NCBI RefSeq assembly: GCF_017916255.1
Contig: NZ_CP072827.1
Coordinates: 7,093,501 to 7,157,500 of the forward strand
Length of the DNA stretch: 64,000 nucleotides
From: Streptomyces mobaraensis NBRC 13819 = DSM 40847
GTDB taxonomy: Bacteria > Actinomycetota > Actinomycetes > Streptomycetales > Streptomycetaceae
Reading direction: 5' to 3'
The translations under genes were made by a program, and so were the position numbers. Below, piece after piece: positions 53,147 to 60,817 of the stretch; the stretch's first letter is position 1; each line of letters starts with the position of its first letter. The notes beneath the pieces are model-generated. The model ran no database searches. It was not told where the DNA came from and saw nothing but the letters and a program-made list of their open reading frames with translations.

Positions 53147-53875
53147 ATGGCAGTCCAGAGAGCGGCGCTGGTCACCGGAAGCTCGCGCGGCATCGGCCGG
53201 GCGGTGGCCGAACGGCTGGCCGCCGACGGCGCCGGCGTCATCGTCAACTACCGCGCCGACGAGGAGGCCGCCGCGCGGGTCGTGGACGGCATCGAGCGCA
53301 CCGGGGGCCGGGCCGTCGCGGTCCGGGCGGACGCCACCGACGCGGCGGGGATCCGCGCGCTGTTCGAGGCCGCCGAACGGCACTTCGGCGGCCTCGACGT
53401 CTTCGTCGGCAACGTCGGCGTCAGCCGCTTCGGCCCGCTGGCCCGGGCCACCGACGAGGACTTCGAGCTGCACTTCACCGTCAACACCCGGGCGACGTTC
53501 CTGGGCTTGCGGGAGGCGGCCAACCGGCTGCGGGACGGCGGCCGGATCGTCGTCGTCTCCACCGGCATCACCCGCACCCACCGCCCGGGCGCGGGCGTCT
53601 ACGCCGCCAGCAAGGCGGCGTGCGAGGCCATGACGCTGGTGCTGGCCGAGGAGCTGGGCCGGCGGGGGATCACGGCCAACTGCGTCCTGCCCGGGCTGAC
53701 CCGGGACACCGGCGCCCCGCTGCCCGCCGACGTGGCGGCGGAGAACGTGGCGCGGACCCCGCTGGGACGGCTGGGGGAGCCCGCCGACATCGCGGACGTC
53801 GTCGGGTTCCTGGCGTCCGACGCGGCCCGCTGGGTGACCGGACAGGTGATCGGGGCGGGCGGCGGCCGGTTCTGA
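53147..53875 (+). CDS. Short-chain dehydrogenase (UrdM-red/LanV-like)
   Basis: 242 residues from ATG 53147 (GGAGGAG upstream). NAD(P) site TGSSRGIG at 11-18, catalytic Ser in VVSTGITRTHRPGAG and YAASK near 152-156, and the C-terminal TGQVIGAGGG. It resembles the reductase module that in pga and urd clusters is fused to the second hydroxylase and reduces C-6 of the angucycline. Here it is a separate gene three places downstream, its usual fusion position being taken by the halogenase. Confidence 0.9.
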   Translation: MAVQRAALVTGSSRGIGRAVAERLAADGAGVIVNYRADEEAAARVVDGIERTGGRAVAVRADATDAAGIRALFEAAERHFGGLDVFVGNVGVSRFGPLARATDEDFELHFTVNTRATFLGLREAANRLRDGGRIVVVSTGITRTHRPGAGVYAASKAACEAMTLVLAEELGRRGITANCVLPGLTRDTGAPLPADVAAENVARTPLGRLGEPADIADVVGFLASDAARWVTGQVIGAGGGRF

Positions 53876-53974
53876 CGGGCACTCCCGCTCCGCCCCGTCC
53901 GGGATGTCACACCCGTGACCGCCTCACCACTCCTGGGATCGAACAACCACATCTCATGTTGAAGGGGAAGGCTT

Positions 53975-55612
53975 GTGTTCCGGAAGTGGAAAGGCAATCC
54001 GTGGGCGATCCTGACGGTCCTGTGCCTCGGGTTCTTCATGACCCTGCTCGACCTCACCATCGTCAACGTCGCGATCCCGGACATCACCGATGACCTGGAC
54101 ACGTCCCTCGACGTGATGCTGTGGATCCTCAACGCCTACACGCTGGTGCTCGCGACGCTGATCATCACGGCGGGGCGCCTGGGCGACCTGCGCGGCAAGG
54201 GGAACCTGTTCCTCGCCGGCGTGGCCCTGTTCACCGCCGCCAGCCTCGCCTGCGGCCTGTCCCAGGACGCGGCGCAGCTCATCGCCTTCCGCGCGGTCCA
54301 GGGCGCGGGCGCGGCGCTGCTCATCCCGCAGACCCTGTCGATCATCGCCGAGGTCTTCCCCCGGGAGAAGCGCGGCAAGGCGCTCGGCATCTGGGGCACG
54401 GTCGCCGGCGTCTCCGGCGCCGCCGGGCCGGGGCTCGGCGGGGTGATGGTCACCCATCTCGACTGGCGCTGGGTCTTCTACATCAACCTGCCCATCGGCC
54501 TGTTCGTCCTGCTCATGGGCGCCTCGGTGATGCCGAAGGCCGGACGCGTGGTGCGGCACCGCTTCGACCTGCCGGGCGTCGTCCTCGCCTCCGCCGCCCT
54601 GTTCGGGCTGACCTACGGCCTCACCGAGGGCGAACGCTACGACTGGAACGGCTGGATCTGGAGCCTGCTCGCCGCCTCCGCCGTCCTCCTGCTGGTCTTC
54701 CTCGGCTACGAGCGGGGGCGCCAGGACGCCGAGCCGCTGCTGCCGTTCTCCCTCTTCCGCGACCGCAACTTCTCCGTCGTCAACTTCATCGGCGTCGCCG
54801 TCTCGTTCGGCGTCATCGCGATCCTGCTGCCCACCACCATCTACCTCCAGTCCGTCCTCGGCTACAGCGCCCAGAGGACCGGCCTCGTCATCATCCCGCT
54901 GGCCCTCGGCTCCATGGTCACCGCCGGTCCGGCCGGCATCCTGTCGGAGAAGTTCGGCGGGAAGTACGTCCTCACGGCGGGGCTGGCCATGTTCGGCGCC
55001 GGGGTCACCTGGATCCTGCTCGCCGCCGACCCGGACGGCGGCTGGGGGCCCATCGCCGGCGCCCAGTTCCTCGCCGGGCTCGGCGCGGGCTGCACCTTCG
55101 CGCCCATGGGCTCCGAGGTCGTCCGCAACGTCCCGGTCCACCTCACGGGCGCCGCGTCCGGCGTCAACAACGCGCTGCGGCAGGTCGGTTCGGCCCTGGC
55201 GGCGACCGTCGTCGGCGCCGTCCTCCAGGCCCAGCTCGTCACCGCCCTCCGCGACCAGGCCGCCCGGCAGGCCGACGCGCTGCCCGAGCAGTACCGCGAG
55301 GGCTTCGTGAAGGGCTTCGCCAAGGCCGGCGAACAGGGTCTGAACATCGGTACCGAGCAGACCGCCCAGGTGCCGTCCGGCGTGCCCGACGACGTCGCCC
55401 ACCGCATCGGCGAGCTCTCCGCCAAGGTCTTCGGCCACGGCTTCGTCGACGCCCTGCACCCCACCCTGTGGGTCTCGGCCGGCGTCCTGTTCCTCGGCTC
55501 CCTGACCTGCCTCCTGCTCAAGGGGGGACCCGCGCCCGCCGGCAGCGCCCACGGCCTGCCCGTGGACGAGGAGGAGACCCCCGGCCCGCAGAGCGCGGTC
55601 GTCCACAACTGA
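53975..55612 (+). CDS. MFS efflux transporter of the cluster (DHA2)
   Basis: A 545-residue 14-helix drug/proton antiporter from GTG 53975 (GAAGGGGAAGG upstream). Motif D1 is LDLTIVNVAIPDI, motif A region GRLGDLRGKGNLFLAG, motif C GVSGAAGPGLGGVM. It carries a 70-residue loop between the last helices (QYREGFVKGFAKAGEQGLNIG). It should export the polyketide and give self-resistance. No divergent repressor is present, unlike the pump at 24.7 kb. 30 bases separate it from the BBE-type oxidase. Confidence 0.93.
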   Translation: MFRKWKGNPWAILTVLCLGFFMTLLDLTIVNVAIPDITDDLDTSLDVMLWILNAYTLVLATLIITAGRLGDLRGKGNLFLAGVALFTAASLACGLSQDAAQLIAFRAVQGAGAALLIPQTLSIIAEVFPREKRGKALGIWGTVAGVSGAAGPGLGGVMVTHLDWRWVFYINLPIGLFVLLMGASVMPKAGRVVRHRFDLPGVVLASAALFGLTYGLTEGERYDWNGWIWSLLAASAVLLLVFLGYERGRQDAEPLLPFSLFRDRNFSVVNFIGVAVSFGVIAILLPTTIYLQSVLGYSAQRTGLVIIPLALGSMVTAGPAGILSEKFGGKYVLTAGLAMFGAGVTWILLAADPDGGWGPIAGAQFLAGLGAGCTFAPMGSEVVRNVPVHLTGAASGVNNALRQVGSALAATVVGAVLQAQLVTALRDQAARQADALPEQYREGFVKGFAKAGEQGLNIGTEQTAQVPSGVPDDVAHRIGELSAKVFGHGFVDALHPTLWVSAGVLFLGSLTCLLLKGGPAPAGSAHGLPVDEEETPGPQSAVVHN

Positions 55613-55642
55613 CCGACGGCCCGACCGAGAGGATTCGACCCG

Positions 55643-57148
55643 ATGATCGGCCGAAGAGCGGTGCTGGGCGCCGCGACCGCCGTCCCCGCGGCCCTCGCGC
55701 TGCCCGCCGCCCGCGCGGGCGCCCGCGACGGCACCCCCTGGGAGCGCCTCCGCCGCCATCTGCGCGGCGACCTCGTCCTCCCCGGCGACCCCGGCTACGC
55801 CACGGCCCGGCAACTGGACCTCGCGCAGTTCGACGGCGTCGCCCCGCGCGCCGTCGCCTACTGCGCCGGGCCCGAGGACGCGGCGCTGTGCCTCGCGTTC
55901 GTCCGGGACCACCGGCTGCCGCTCGCCGTACGCAGCGGCGGGCACAGCGCCGGCGGCTACTCCACGACCACGGGACTCGTCCTCGACGTGTCCCGGCTGA
56001 ACCGGATCGCCCTCGACGGCCGCACCGTCACCGTGGGGGCCGGCGCGCAGAACGTCGACGTCCTCACCGCGCTGGCCCCGCACGGACTCGCGGTCGTCGG
56101 CGGCGCCTGCCCGACCGTGGCGGCCGGCGGCTTCCTCCAGGGCGGCGGCCTCGGCTTCCTCACCCCGCGGTTCGGCATGGCCTGCGACGCCCTGGAGTCG
56201 GCCGACGTCGTCCTCGCCGACGGGCGGACGGTCACGGCCTCGGCGACCGAACACCCCGACCTGTACTGGGCCCTGCGCGGCGGCGGGGGCGGCAACTTCG
56301 GCGTCGTCACCTCGTTCACCCTCCGGCCGGCCGCCCTGTCCCAGGTGTCCACGGCCCGGCTCGGCTACGCGTACGGGAACGCGCTCGACATGCTCGACGG
56401 GTACGCGCGCTGGCTCGCCGACGCGCCCCGCGCCATCGGCGGCGCCGCGGTCGTCGGGCTCGCCGACGCGGCGCCCGGCACCCCGCCCGTCCCCTGGATC
56501 ATCCTGGTGTCGACCGGAGGCCCCGCGCAACTGGCGGCCGAGGCCGACCGGTTGGCGTCGCTCACCGGCGCGCCCGCCTCTCGCGACCTCGCCACGCTGC
56601 CGTACCGGGACCTCATGCTGGGCGTCTACGGCTGCGCCGCCGGGCCCGTCGAGGAGTGCCACCGGACCGGCACGTCGCCCCAGGGGAGGCTGCCCAGGAC
56701 GGCTTACGCGGTGGAGCGCAGCCGGCTGTTCCGCGACCCGATGCCGCGCGACGGCTGGGCCCGGCTGCTGGCCCTGTTCGACACCGGGCGGACGGCCGGG
56801 GAGAGCCACCAGCTCCAGGTGCTGCCGCTCGGCGGGGCGGTGGGGGACCTGGGCCGGGGGGACACCGCGTTCGTCCACCGCGACAGCCGGTTCACCGCCA
56901 ACGTCCAGGCGTTCGCGCGCCAGGGGCCCGTCTCCCGGGAGCGGGAGGACGGCATGCGGCGGTGGGCCGACGCCGGTTTCGCCGTCCTCGACCCGCACTC
57001 CGCGCGGGAGACGTACCAGAACTTCGTCGATCCCGCGCTGCGGGACTGGCGGCGGTCCTACTACGCGGAGAACCTGCCGCGGCTCACACGGATCAAGCAG
57101 GGCCACGACCCGTACCGGGTCTTCACGTTCGCGCAGGGAATCGCCTGA
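55643..57148 (+). CDS. Tat-exported berberine-bridge-type FAD oxidase
   Basis: 501 residues from ATG 55643. A twin-arginine signal (GRRAVLGAATAVPAALALPAARA) precedes an FAD_binding_4 domain. His101 (RSGGHSAGGYS) and Cys156 (GGACPTVAAGG) are placed for bicovalent 8-alpha-histidyl/6-S-cysteinyl flavin attachment. The substrate domain follows and ends with the family C-terminal BBE motif (YYAENLPRLTRIKQGHDPYRVFTF). It performs an oxygen-dependent dehydrogenation, probably outside the cytoplasm after export by the neighbouring pump, by inference. Comparable oxidases act late in aclacinomycin and other aromatic polyketide pathways. Confidence 0.92.
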   Translation: MIGRRAVLGAATAVPAALALPAARAGARDGTPWERLRRHLRGDLVLPGDPGYATARQLDLAQFDGVAPRAVAYCAGPEDAALCLAFVRDHRLPLAVRSGGHSAGGYSTTTGLVLDVSRLNRIALDGRTVTVGAGAQNVDVLTALAPHGLAVVGGACPTVAAGGFLQGGGLGFLTPRFGMACDALESADVVLADGRTVTASATEHPDLYWALRGGGGGNFGVVTSFTLRPAALSQVSTARLGYAYGNALDMLDGYARWLADAPRAIGGAAVVGLADAAPGTPPVPWIILVSTGGPAQLAAEADRLASLTGAPASRDLATLPYRDLMLGVYGCAAGPVEECHRTGTSPQGRLPRTAYAVERSRLFRDPMPRDGWARLLALFDTGRTAGESHQLQVLPLGGAVGDLGRGDTAFVHRDSRFTANVQAFARQGPVSREREDGMRRWADAGFAVLDPHSARETYQNFVDPALRDWRRSYYAENLPRLTRIKQGHDPYRVFTFAQGIA

Positions 57149-57160
57149 AAGGGGACCGTC

Positions 57161-57667
57161 ATGACGGAGCGGCCGGACGCGGGGGCGCCACGGGAGAAAG
57201 TCGTCCGCAAGGCGGACGTGGAGCCCATCACCTGGGGCGGCGAGGAGTCCGCGCGGATCCTGCTGGGCGCCCGGGACACCGGGGGCCTCTACTCGTACTA
57301 CGAGGTCTCCGTACCGCCCGGGCAGGGCTCGGTGTACCACCTGCACCACCGCATGGACGAGTGCTTCCACGTCACGGAGGGGACGTTCGAGATCACGGTC
57401 GGCGACCGGGTGCACCGGGCGCCGGCCGGGACCGTGGTGTTCGGCCCCCGCGGGGTGGCGCACGCCTTCCGCAACACCGGCGCGGACACGGGCCGGATGC
57501 TGTGCACCGCGACGCCCGGGGGCATCGAGGCGTTCTTCGAGGACCTGCGGGACCTCGTGGCCTCCTACCCGCCGCCGCAGTGGGCCAACATGCGCCAGCT
57601 CGCCGCCGTGCACGGGATCGTCGCCTACGCGCCCGAGGGCGCGCCGCTCGCCGACGACGCCCTCTGA
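57161..57667 (+). CDS. Cupin-domain protein
   Basis: 168 residues from ATG 57161 (AAAGGGG upstream). A single cupin: motif 1 YHLHHRMDECFHVTEG supplies two or three His and Glu metal ligands, and motif 2 PRGVAHAFRN supplies the last His. The C-terminal 50 residues are an additional helical stretch (EAFFEDLRDLVASYPPPQW). Cupins in aromatic polyketide clusters act as cyclases (TcmJ, RemF) or dioxygenases. This one has an intact metal site, so either is possible. 12 bases from the BBE gene, same operon. Confidence 0.87.
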   Translation: MTERPDAGAPREKVVRKADVEPITWGGEESARILLGARDTGGLYSYYEVSVPPGQGSVYHLHHRMDECFHVTEGTFEITVGDRVHRAPAGTVVFGPRGVAHAFRNTGADTGRMLCTATPGGIEAFFEDLRDLVASYPPPQWANMRQLAAVHGIVAYAPEGAPLADDAL

Positions 57668-57691
57668 CCCTTCCGCCTGTGAGGAGTTCCC

Positions 57692-58240
57692 ATGTCACCC
57701 CCGGAGGACCCGGCCGTCCCCCGCACCCGACCGGTCGACGCGCGGATGCTGCGGACCGTCTGCGGCCTCTTCGTCACCGGCGTCACCGTGATCACCAGCG
57801 GCCGGGACGGCACCGCCGGCGGCACCACCGTCAACTCCTTCACCTCCGTCTCCCTCGACCCGCCGCTCGTGCTGTTCTGCCTGCACAAGCGGTCGCGGCT
57901 GCGGCCCGTGGTCGAGGAGAGCGGGGCGTACGTCGTCAACTTCCTCGCCGGACAGCAGGAATCGCTGGCCCGCTCCTTCGCCGCCCGCGACGCCGGCGCG
58001 ATGCGGAGCGTGACCAGCCACCCCTCCGTCACCGGGGTGCCCGTGCTCAGCGAGGCCCTGGCCTTCCTCTCCTGCGAGCTGGCCGACACCTTCGACGGCG
58101 GGGACCACGCCATCTTCCTCGGCCGGGTCGTCCAACTGGGCGTGCCCCGCGAGAACCAGGAACCCCTCGTCTTCTTCCGCGGCACGCTGGGCGCGCTGGA
58201 GGAGGAGGCCGCGGGCCTGCACCCGATCTTCGACGGATGA
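57692..58240 (+). CDS. NAD(P)H:flavin reductase (ActVB/HpaC-like)
   Basis: A 182-residue split-barrel flavin reductase from ATG 57692 (GAGGAG five bases upstream). FVTGVTVITSGRDGTAGGTTVNSFTSVSLDPPLVLFCL holds the flavin-binding signature, and GDHAIFLGRVVQLG the last core strand. It makes free FADH2 or FMNH2. The halogenase half of the fused protein, and the JadG-like monooxygenase, both need such a donor, so this gene completes a two-component set within the cluster. It overlaps the next possible start (ATGA). Confidence 0.92.
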   Translation: MSPPEDPAVPRTRPVDARMLRTVCGLFVTGVTVITSGRDGTAGGTTVNSFTSVSLDPPLVLFCLHKRSRLRPVVEESGAYVVNFLAGQQESLARSFAARDAGAMRSVTSHPSVTGVPVLSEALAFLSCELADTFDGGDHAIFLGRVVQLGVPRENQEPLVFFRGTLGALEEEAAGLHPIFDG

Positions 58241-58287
58241 CCGGCGCCCCCGGCACACCGCGAACCTCCACGGAAAAGGAGCCGCCC

Positions 58288-58698
58288 ATGGCCCCCACGA
58301 CGTCCGCCCCCACCGCCCGGCGGCGGCTCGCCCGGTTCAACCGCGCCGTCGCCAACCGCGTGGTCGCCCCCGTCCTCACCCGGCTGCCCGGCTTCGGCAC
58401 CGTCCTGCACCGGGGCCGGAGGTCGGGGCGCCCCTACGCCACTCCGGTCAAGGTCTTCCGCGCCGGGAACGCGTACGTCATCTCCCTGCCGTACGGGCCG
58501 CGTTCGGACTGGGTCAGGAACGTGGTCGCCGCCGGGGGCTGCGAACTGGTCACCCGCGGCCACCGGGTGCGCCTCACCGCGCCCCGGCTGTACGTGGACC
58601 GGGTCCAGACCGGGATCCCGGCCCCCGTCCGCGCCGTGCTGAAGCGGCTCGGCTGCTTCGACTTCGTCGAGCTGCGTCCCGCGTCCGCGCGGCGCTGA
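58288..58698 (+). CDS. Second deazaflavin nitroreductase-like protein of the cluster
   Basis: 136 residues from ATG 58288, chosen because AAAGGAG lies six bases upstream; an ATG at 58237 overlapping the flavin reductase stop is the alternative. The Ddn-type core is VLHRGRRSGRPYATPVKVFRAGNAYVISLPYGPRSDWVRNVVAAGG, with the RRSGRP phosphate-binding turn. Shorter than the paralogue at 52.1 kb, and more typical of the family. Last gene of the cluster; a short hairpin overlaps its stop. Confidence 0.85.
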   Translation: MAPTTSAPTARRRLARFNRAVANRVVAPVLTRLPGFGTVLHRGRRSGRPYATPVKVFRAGNAYVISLPYGPRSDWVRNVVAAGGCELVTRGHRVRLTAPRLYVDRVQTGIPAPVRAVLKRLGCFDFVELRPASARR

Positions 58699-58711
58699 CC
58701 CGGCGGGTCAG
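58695..58711. terminator. Short hairpin between convergent stops
   Basis: CTGACCC-GGC-GGGTCAG: seven-base arms, three-base loop, overlapping the stops of the last cluster gene and the sigma-factor gene. It probably ends both transcripts. Confidence 0.5.
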
Positions 58712-59709
58712 TCGGGGCGGCCGGCCTCCGCCCCCTGCTCCGGCCCGTCGCCGTCCTCGGCGCGTGGGATCCGGGTCAGCTTGTCGGGGTTGGTGACGGC
58801 GTAGATGCCGCGCACCTGGTCGCCCCGGGTGTTGAGGTCGAGGACGAGGACGACGTACGGGGAGTCCTCGGAGAACACCACGGCCGCCGGGTCGCCGTTG
58901 ACCGCCCGGTAGCGGACGTCCAGTTCGCCGGGGCGGCGGCCGGCGTAACCGGCGAGGAGCCGGACGACCTTGTCCCGCCCGGTGACCGGCCGCAGCCCCG
59001 CGGCCCGCACCTTGCCCCCGCCGTCCGTCCACATGGTGACGTCCGGCGCCAGGATCTCCATCAGGTCCGACAGGTCCTCGCCGAGCGCCGCCGCCAGGAA
59101 CCGCTCGGTGACCTGCCGCTGCACCTGCGGATCGGCCTGGAAGCGGGGCCGCCGGGCGTGCACGTGCTCCCGCGCCCGGTGCGCCAGCTGCCGGACGGCC
59201 GACGGCGAGCGGTCCAGGATGGCCGCGATCTCGGTGTGGGCGTACCCGAACACCTCGTGCAGCACGAACACGGCCCGCTCCAGCGGGCTGAGCGTCTCCA
59301 GGATCACCAGCAGCGCCATGGACACGGACTCGGCCCGCAGCGCCCGGTCGGCGGCGTCCACGGTCTCCGTCGACTCCGGCGCGTGGGTGAGCAGCGGTTC
59401 CGGCAGCCACGAGCCGACGTACGTCTCCCGGCGGTTGGTGAGCGTCGCCTGCCGGGCCAGCGCCTGGTTCACCGCGATGCGCACCAGGTACGCGCGGGGG
59501 TTGTCGATCGGCTCGGCGCCCCGCCGGCGGCTCCGCCGCTCCCACGCCAGCCAGGTCTCCTGGAGCACGTCCTCGGTGTCGGAGACGCTGCCGAGCATGT
59601 TGTAGACGATCGAGAACAGCAGCTCCCGGTAGCCGACGAAGACCTCCGTGGTCTCGTCGTCCGCCGGGGCGCCGAAGCCGGAGGCCCCGGACGTCGGCCT
59701 GTCGGACAT
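58708..59709 (-). CDS. ECF41-type extracytoplasmic-function sigma factor (SigJ-like)
   Basis: 333 residues. Sigma region 2 is at about 25-90 (FSIVYNMLGSVSDTEDVLQETWLAW), and region 4 at about 130-185 (LSPLERAVFVLHEVFGYAHTEIAAIL). The SnoaL-like C-terminal extension follows. All three ECF41 signatures are present: WLPEP at 101-105, DGGGK at 229-233 and NPDKL at 307-311. ECF41 factors have no anti-sigma protein; the C-terminal domain controls activity. Usually an oxidoreductase/epimerase/CMD gene is adjacent as sole target, but none is here. Several TGTCACA words lie upstream. Confidence 0.95.
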   Translation of the reverse strand: MSDRPTSGASGFGAPADDETTEVFVGYRELLFSIVYNMLGSVSDTEDVLQETWLAWERRSRRRGAEPIDNPRAYLVRIAVNQALARQATLTNRRETYVGSWLPEPLLTHAPESTETVDAADRALRAESVSMALLVILETLSPLERAVFVLHEVFGYAHTEIAAILDRSPSAVRQLAHRAREHVHARRPRFQADPQVQRQVTERFLAAALGEDLSDLMEILAPDVTMWTDGGGKVRAAGLRPVTGRDKVVRLLAGYAGRRPGELDVRYRAVNGDPAAVVFSEDSPYVVLVLDLNTRGDQVRGIYAVTNPDKLTRIPRAEDGDGPEQGAEAGRPD

Positions 59710-59760
59710 GCGCGGACCTCCCGTGTGACGCGTTCACCGACTGGGATGCCGTCCGCCGCC

Positions 59761-59837
59761 CCGGATGTGACACCGATCCGCGCGCTTCCGGGAAATGTGG
59801 CATGTGTCACAACCCTGTGCGGCCGTGTCACATCCGG
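59761..59837. promoter_or_regulatory. TGTCACA motifs between ECF41 sigma and hemerythrin genes
   Basis: CCGGATGTGACA (59761-59772) and TGTCACATCCGG (59826-59837) are perfect 12-base inverted copies; a third TGTCACA is at 59805-59811. TGTCACA is the known -35-type motif of ECF41 promoters. The expected CGTC 16 bases further on was not found, so direct promoter assignment is uncertain. Confidence 0.5.
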
Positions 59838-59944
59838 CCGCGCGCGGGGCCTCCTCCTTGTGACTCCCCAAGCCCTCGAGGCTCCTCATGACGTCCCCCT
59901 CCGGCATTCCGAAGAAGAACGCGCGACGAAAGGCACACCACACC

Positions 59945-60574
59945 ATGGCAGCTGAGCGGAAGACGCCGCTGGACTTCACCAACATGTACGCGACGCACGA
60001 CGCGTTCCGGCGCGACCTCGACCGGCTCGTCACGGCCGTGGAAGAGGGGCGGGCCGGCTCCGCCGGCGTGCGCGCGGGCTGGGAGAACTTCAAGAAACAG
60101 CTCCATCTCCACCACACCGTCGAGGACGCCGAACTGTGGCCCCGCGTGAAACGCGCGGTGACCGGACGTCCCAAGGACCTCGCCCTGATGGCCGAGATGG
60201 AGGCCGAGCACGCCGAACTGGACCCGCGGCTCGACGCGGTGGACGACGCGCTCGCCCGCGGCCGCGCGGACGGGCTCGCCGAGCTGGTCGGCGCCCTGTC
60301 CACCGTCCTCCGCGACCATATGGAGCACGAGGAGAAGAGCGCCCTGCCCCTGATCCAGGAGGTGCTGACGGCCAAGGACTGGGACGCCTTCCGCGGCGGC
60401 ATGGCCCGTGCCCAAGGGCCGCGCGGCGCGGCCGTCTACGTCCCCTGGGTCTGCGACGGCGCGCCGGACGAGGACCGGGACCGGTTCCTGGCCGGCATGC
60501 CCGCCCCGGTGCGGATGCTCAACCGGGCCTTCTGGACGGCCGGTTACCGCAAGAAGGGCTTCTGGAAGGGCTGA
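59945..60574 (+). CDS. Hemerythrin HHE domain protein
   Basis: 209 residues from ATG 59945; an upstream in-frame ATG at 59888 has GAGG nearby and is also possible. The HHE cation-binding region shows HDAFRRDL, LHLHHTVEDAELWP, EAEHAELDPRL and RDHMEHEEKSALP, giving the usual five His and two Glu/Asp ligands of a di-iron bundle. The C-terminal 60 residues have VPWVCDGAPDED and a basic end. Such proteins sense oxygen or nitric oxide or store iron. The promoter region holds TGTCACA motifs, so it may be a target of the divergent ECF41 factor. Confidence 0.87.
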   Translation: MAAERKTPLDFTNMYATHDAFRRDLDRLVTAVEEGRAGSAGVRAGWENFKKQLHLHHTVEDAELWPRVKRAVTGRPKDLALMAEMEAEHAELDPRLDAVDDALARGRADGLAELVGALSTVLRDHMEHEEKSALPLIQEVLTAKDWDAFRGGMARAQGPRGAAVYVPWVCDGAPDEDRDRFLAGMPAPVRMLNRAFWTAGYRKKGFWKG

Positions 60575-60704
60575 GCGGCCCGGCGGGCGGTGGCGGACGG
60601 CCGGTTCTCCCCGCCGCCACCGCGCCCCCCTCTGGTCCGGCGGCAGCCGACGGCGTACCGTGCGGCGGAAGGGAGACGGGCACCCCCGTGGTCCGTCCCC
60701 CGCC

Positions 60705-60722
60705 CGTACCCGATCGGGTACG
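60705..60722. promoter_or_regulatory. 18-bp perfect palindrome upstream of the AraC gene
   Basis: CGTACCCGATCGGGTACG lies 96 bases before the AraC-type gene. It is a strong candidate operator, perhaps for autoregulation. Confidence 0.5.
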
Positions 60723-60817
60723 ACGCCGGCCCGCCCCCAGCATGGGGCGGGAGCGGCGCGGCGGTATTGGACGGATGCGCACTCCCGGGGCGCGCGTCGT
60801 CCACGAGGTCTGGGGGG

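Noticed and set aside
53147..53875. SDR gene as a second C-9 ketoreductase
   Set aside because: Sequence blocks fit the UrdM-red/LanV-like reductase better than ActIII, and a C-9 ketoreductase is already present.
54121..58698. A 1525-codon frame across the pump, oxidase and cupin genes
   Set aside because: Arg/Pro/Gly-rich shadow frame of GC-rich genes; only its last 136 codons are a real gene.
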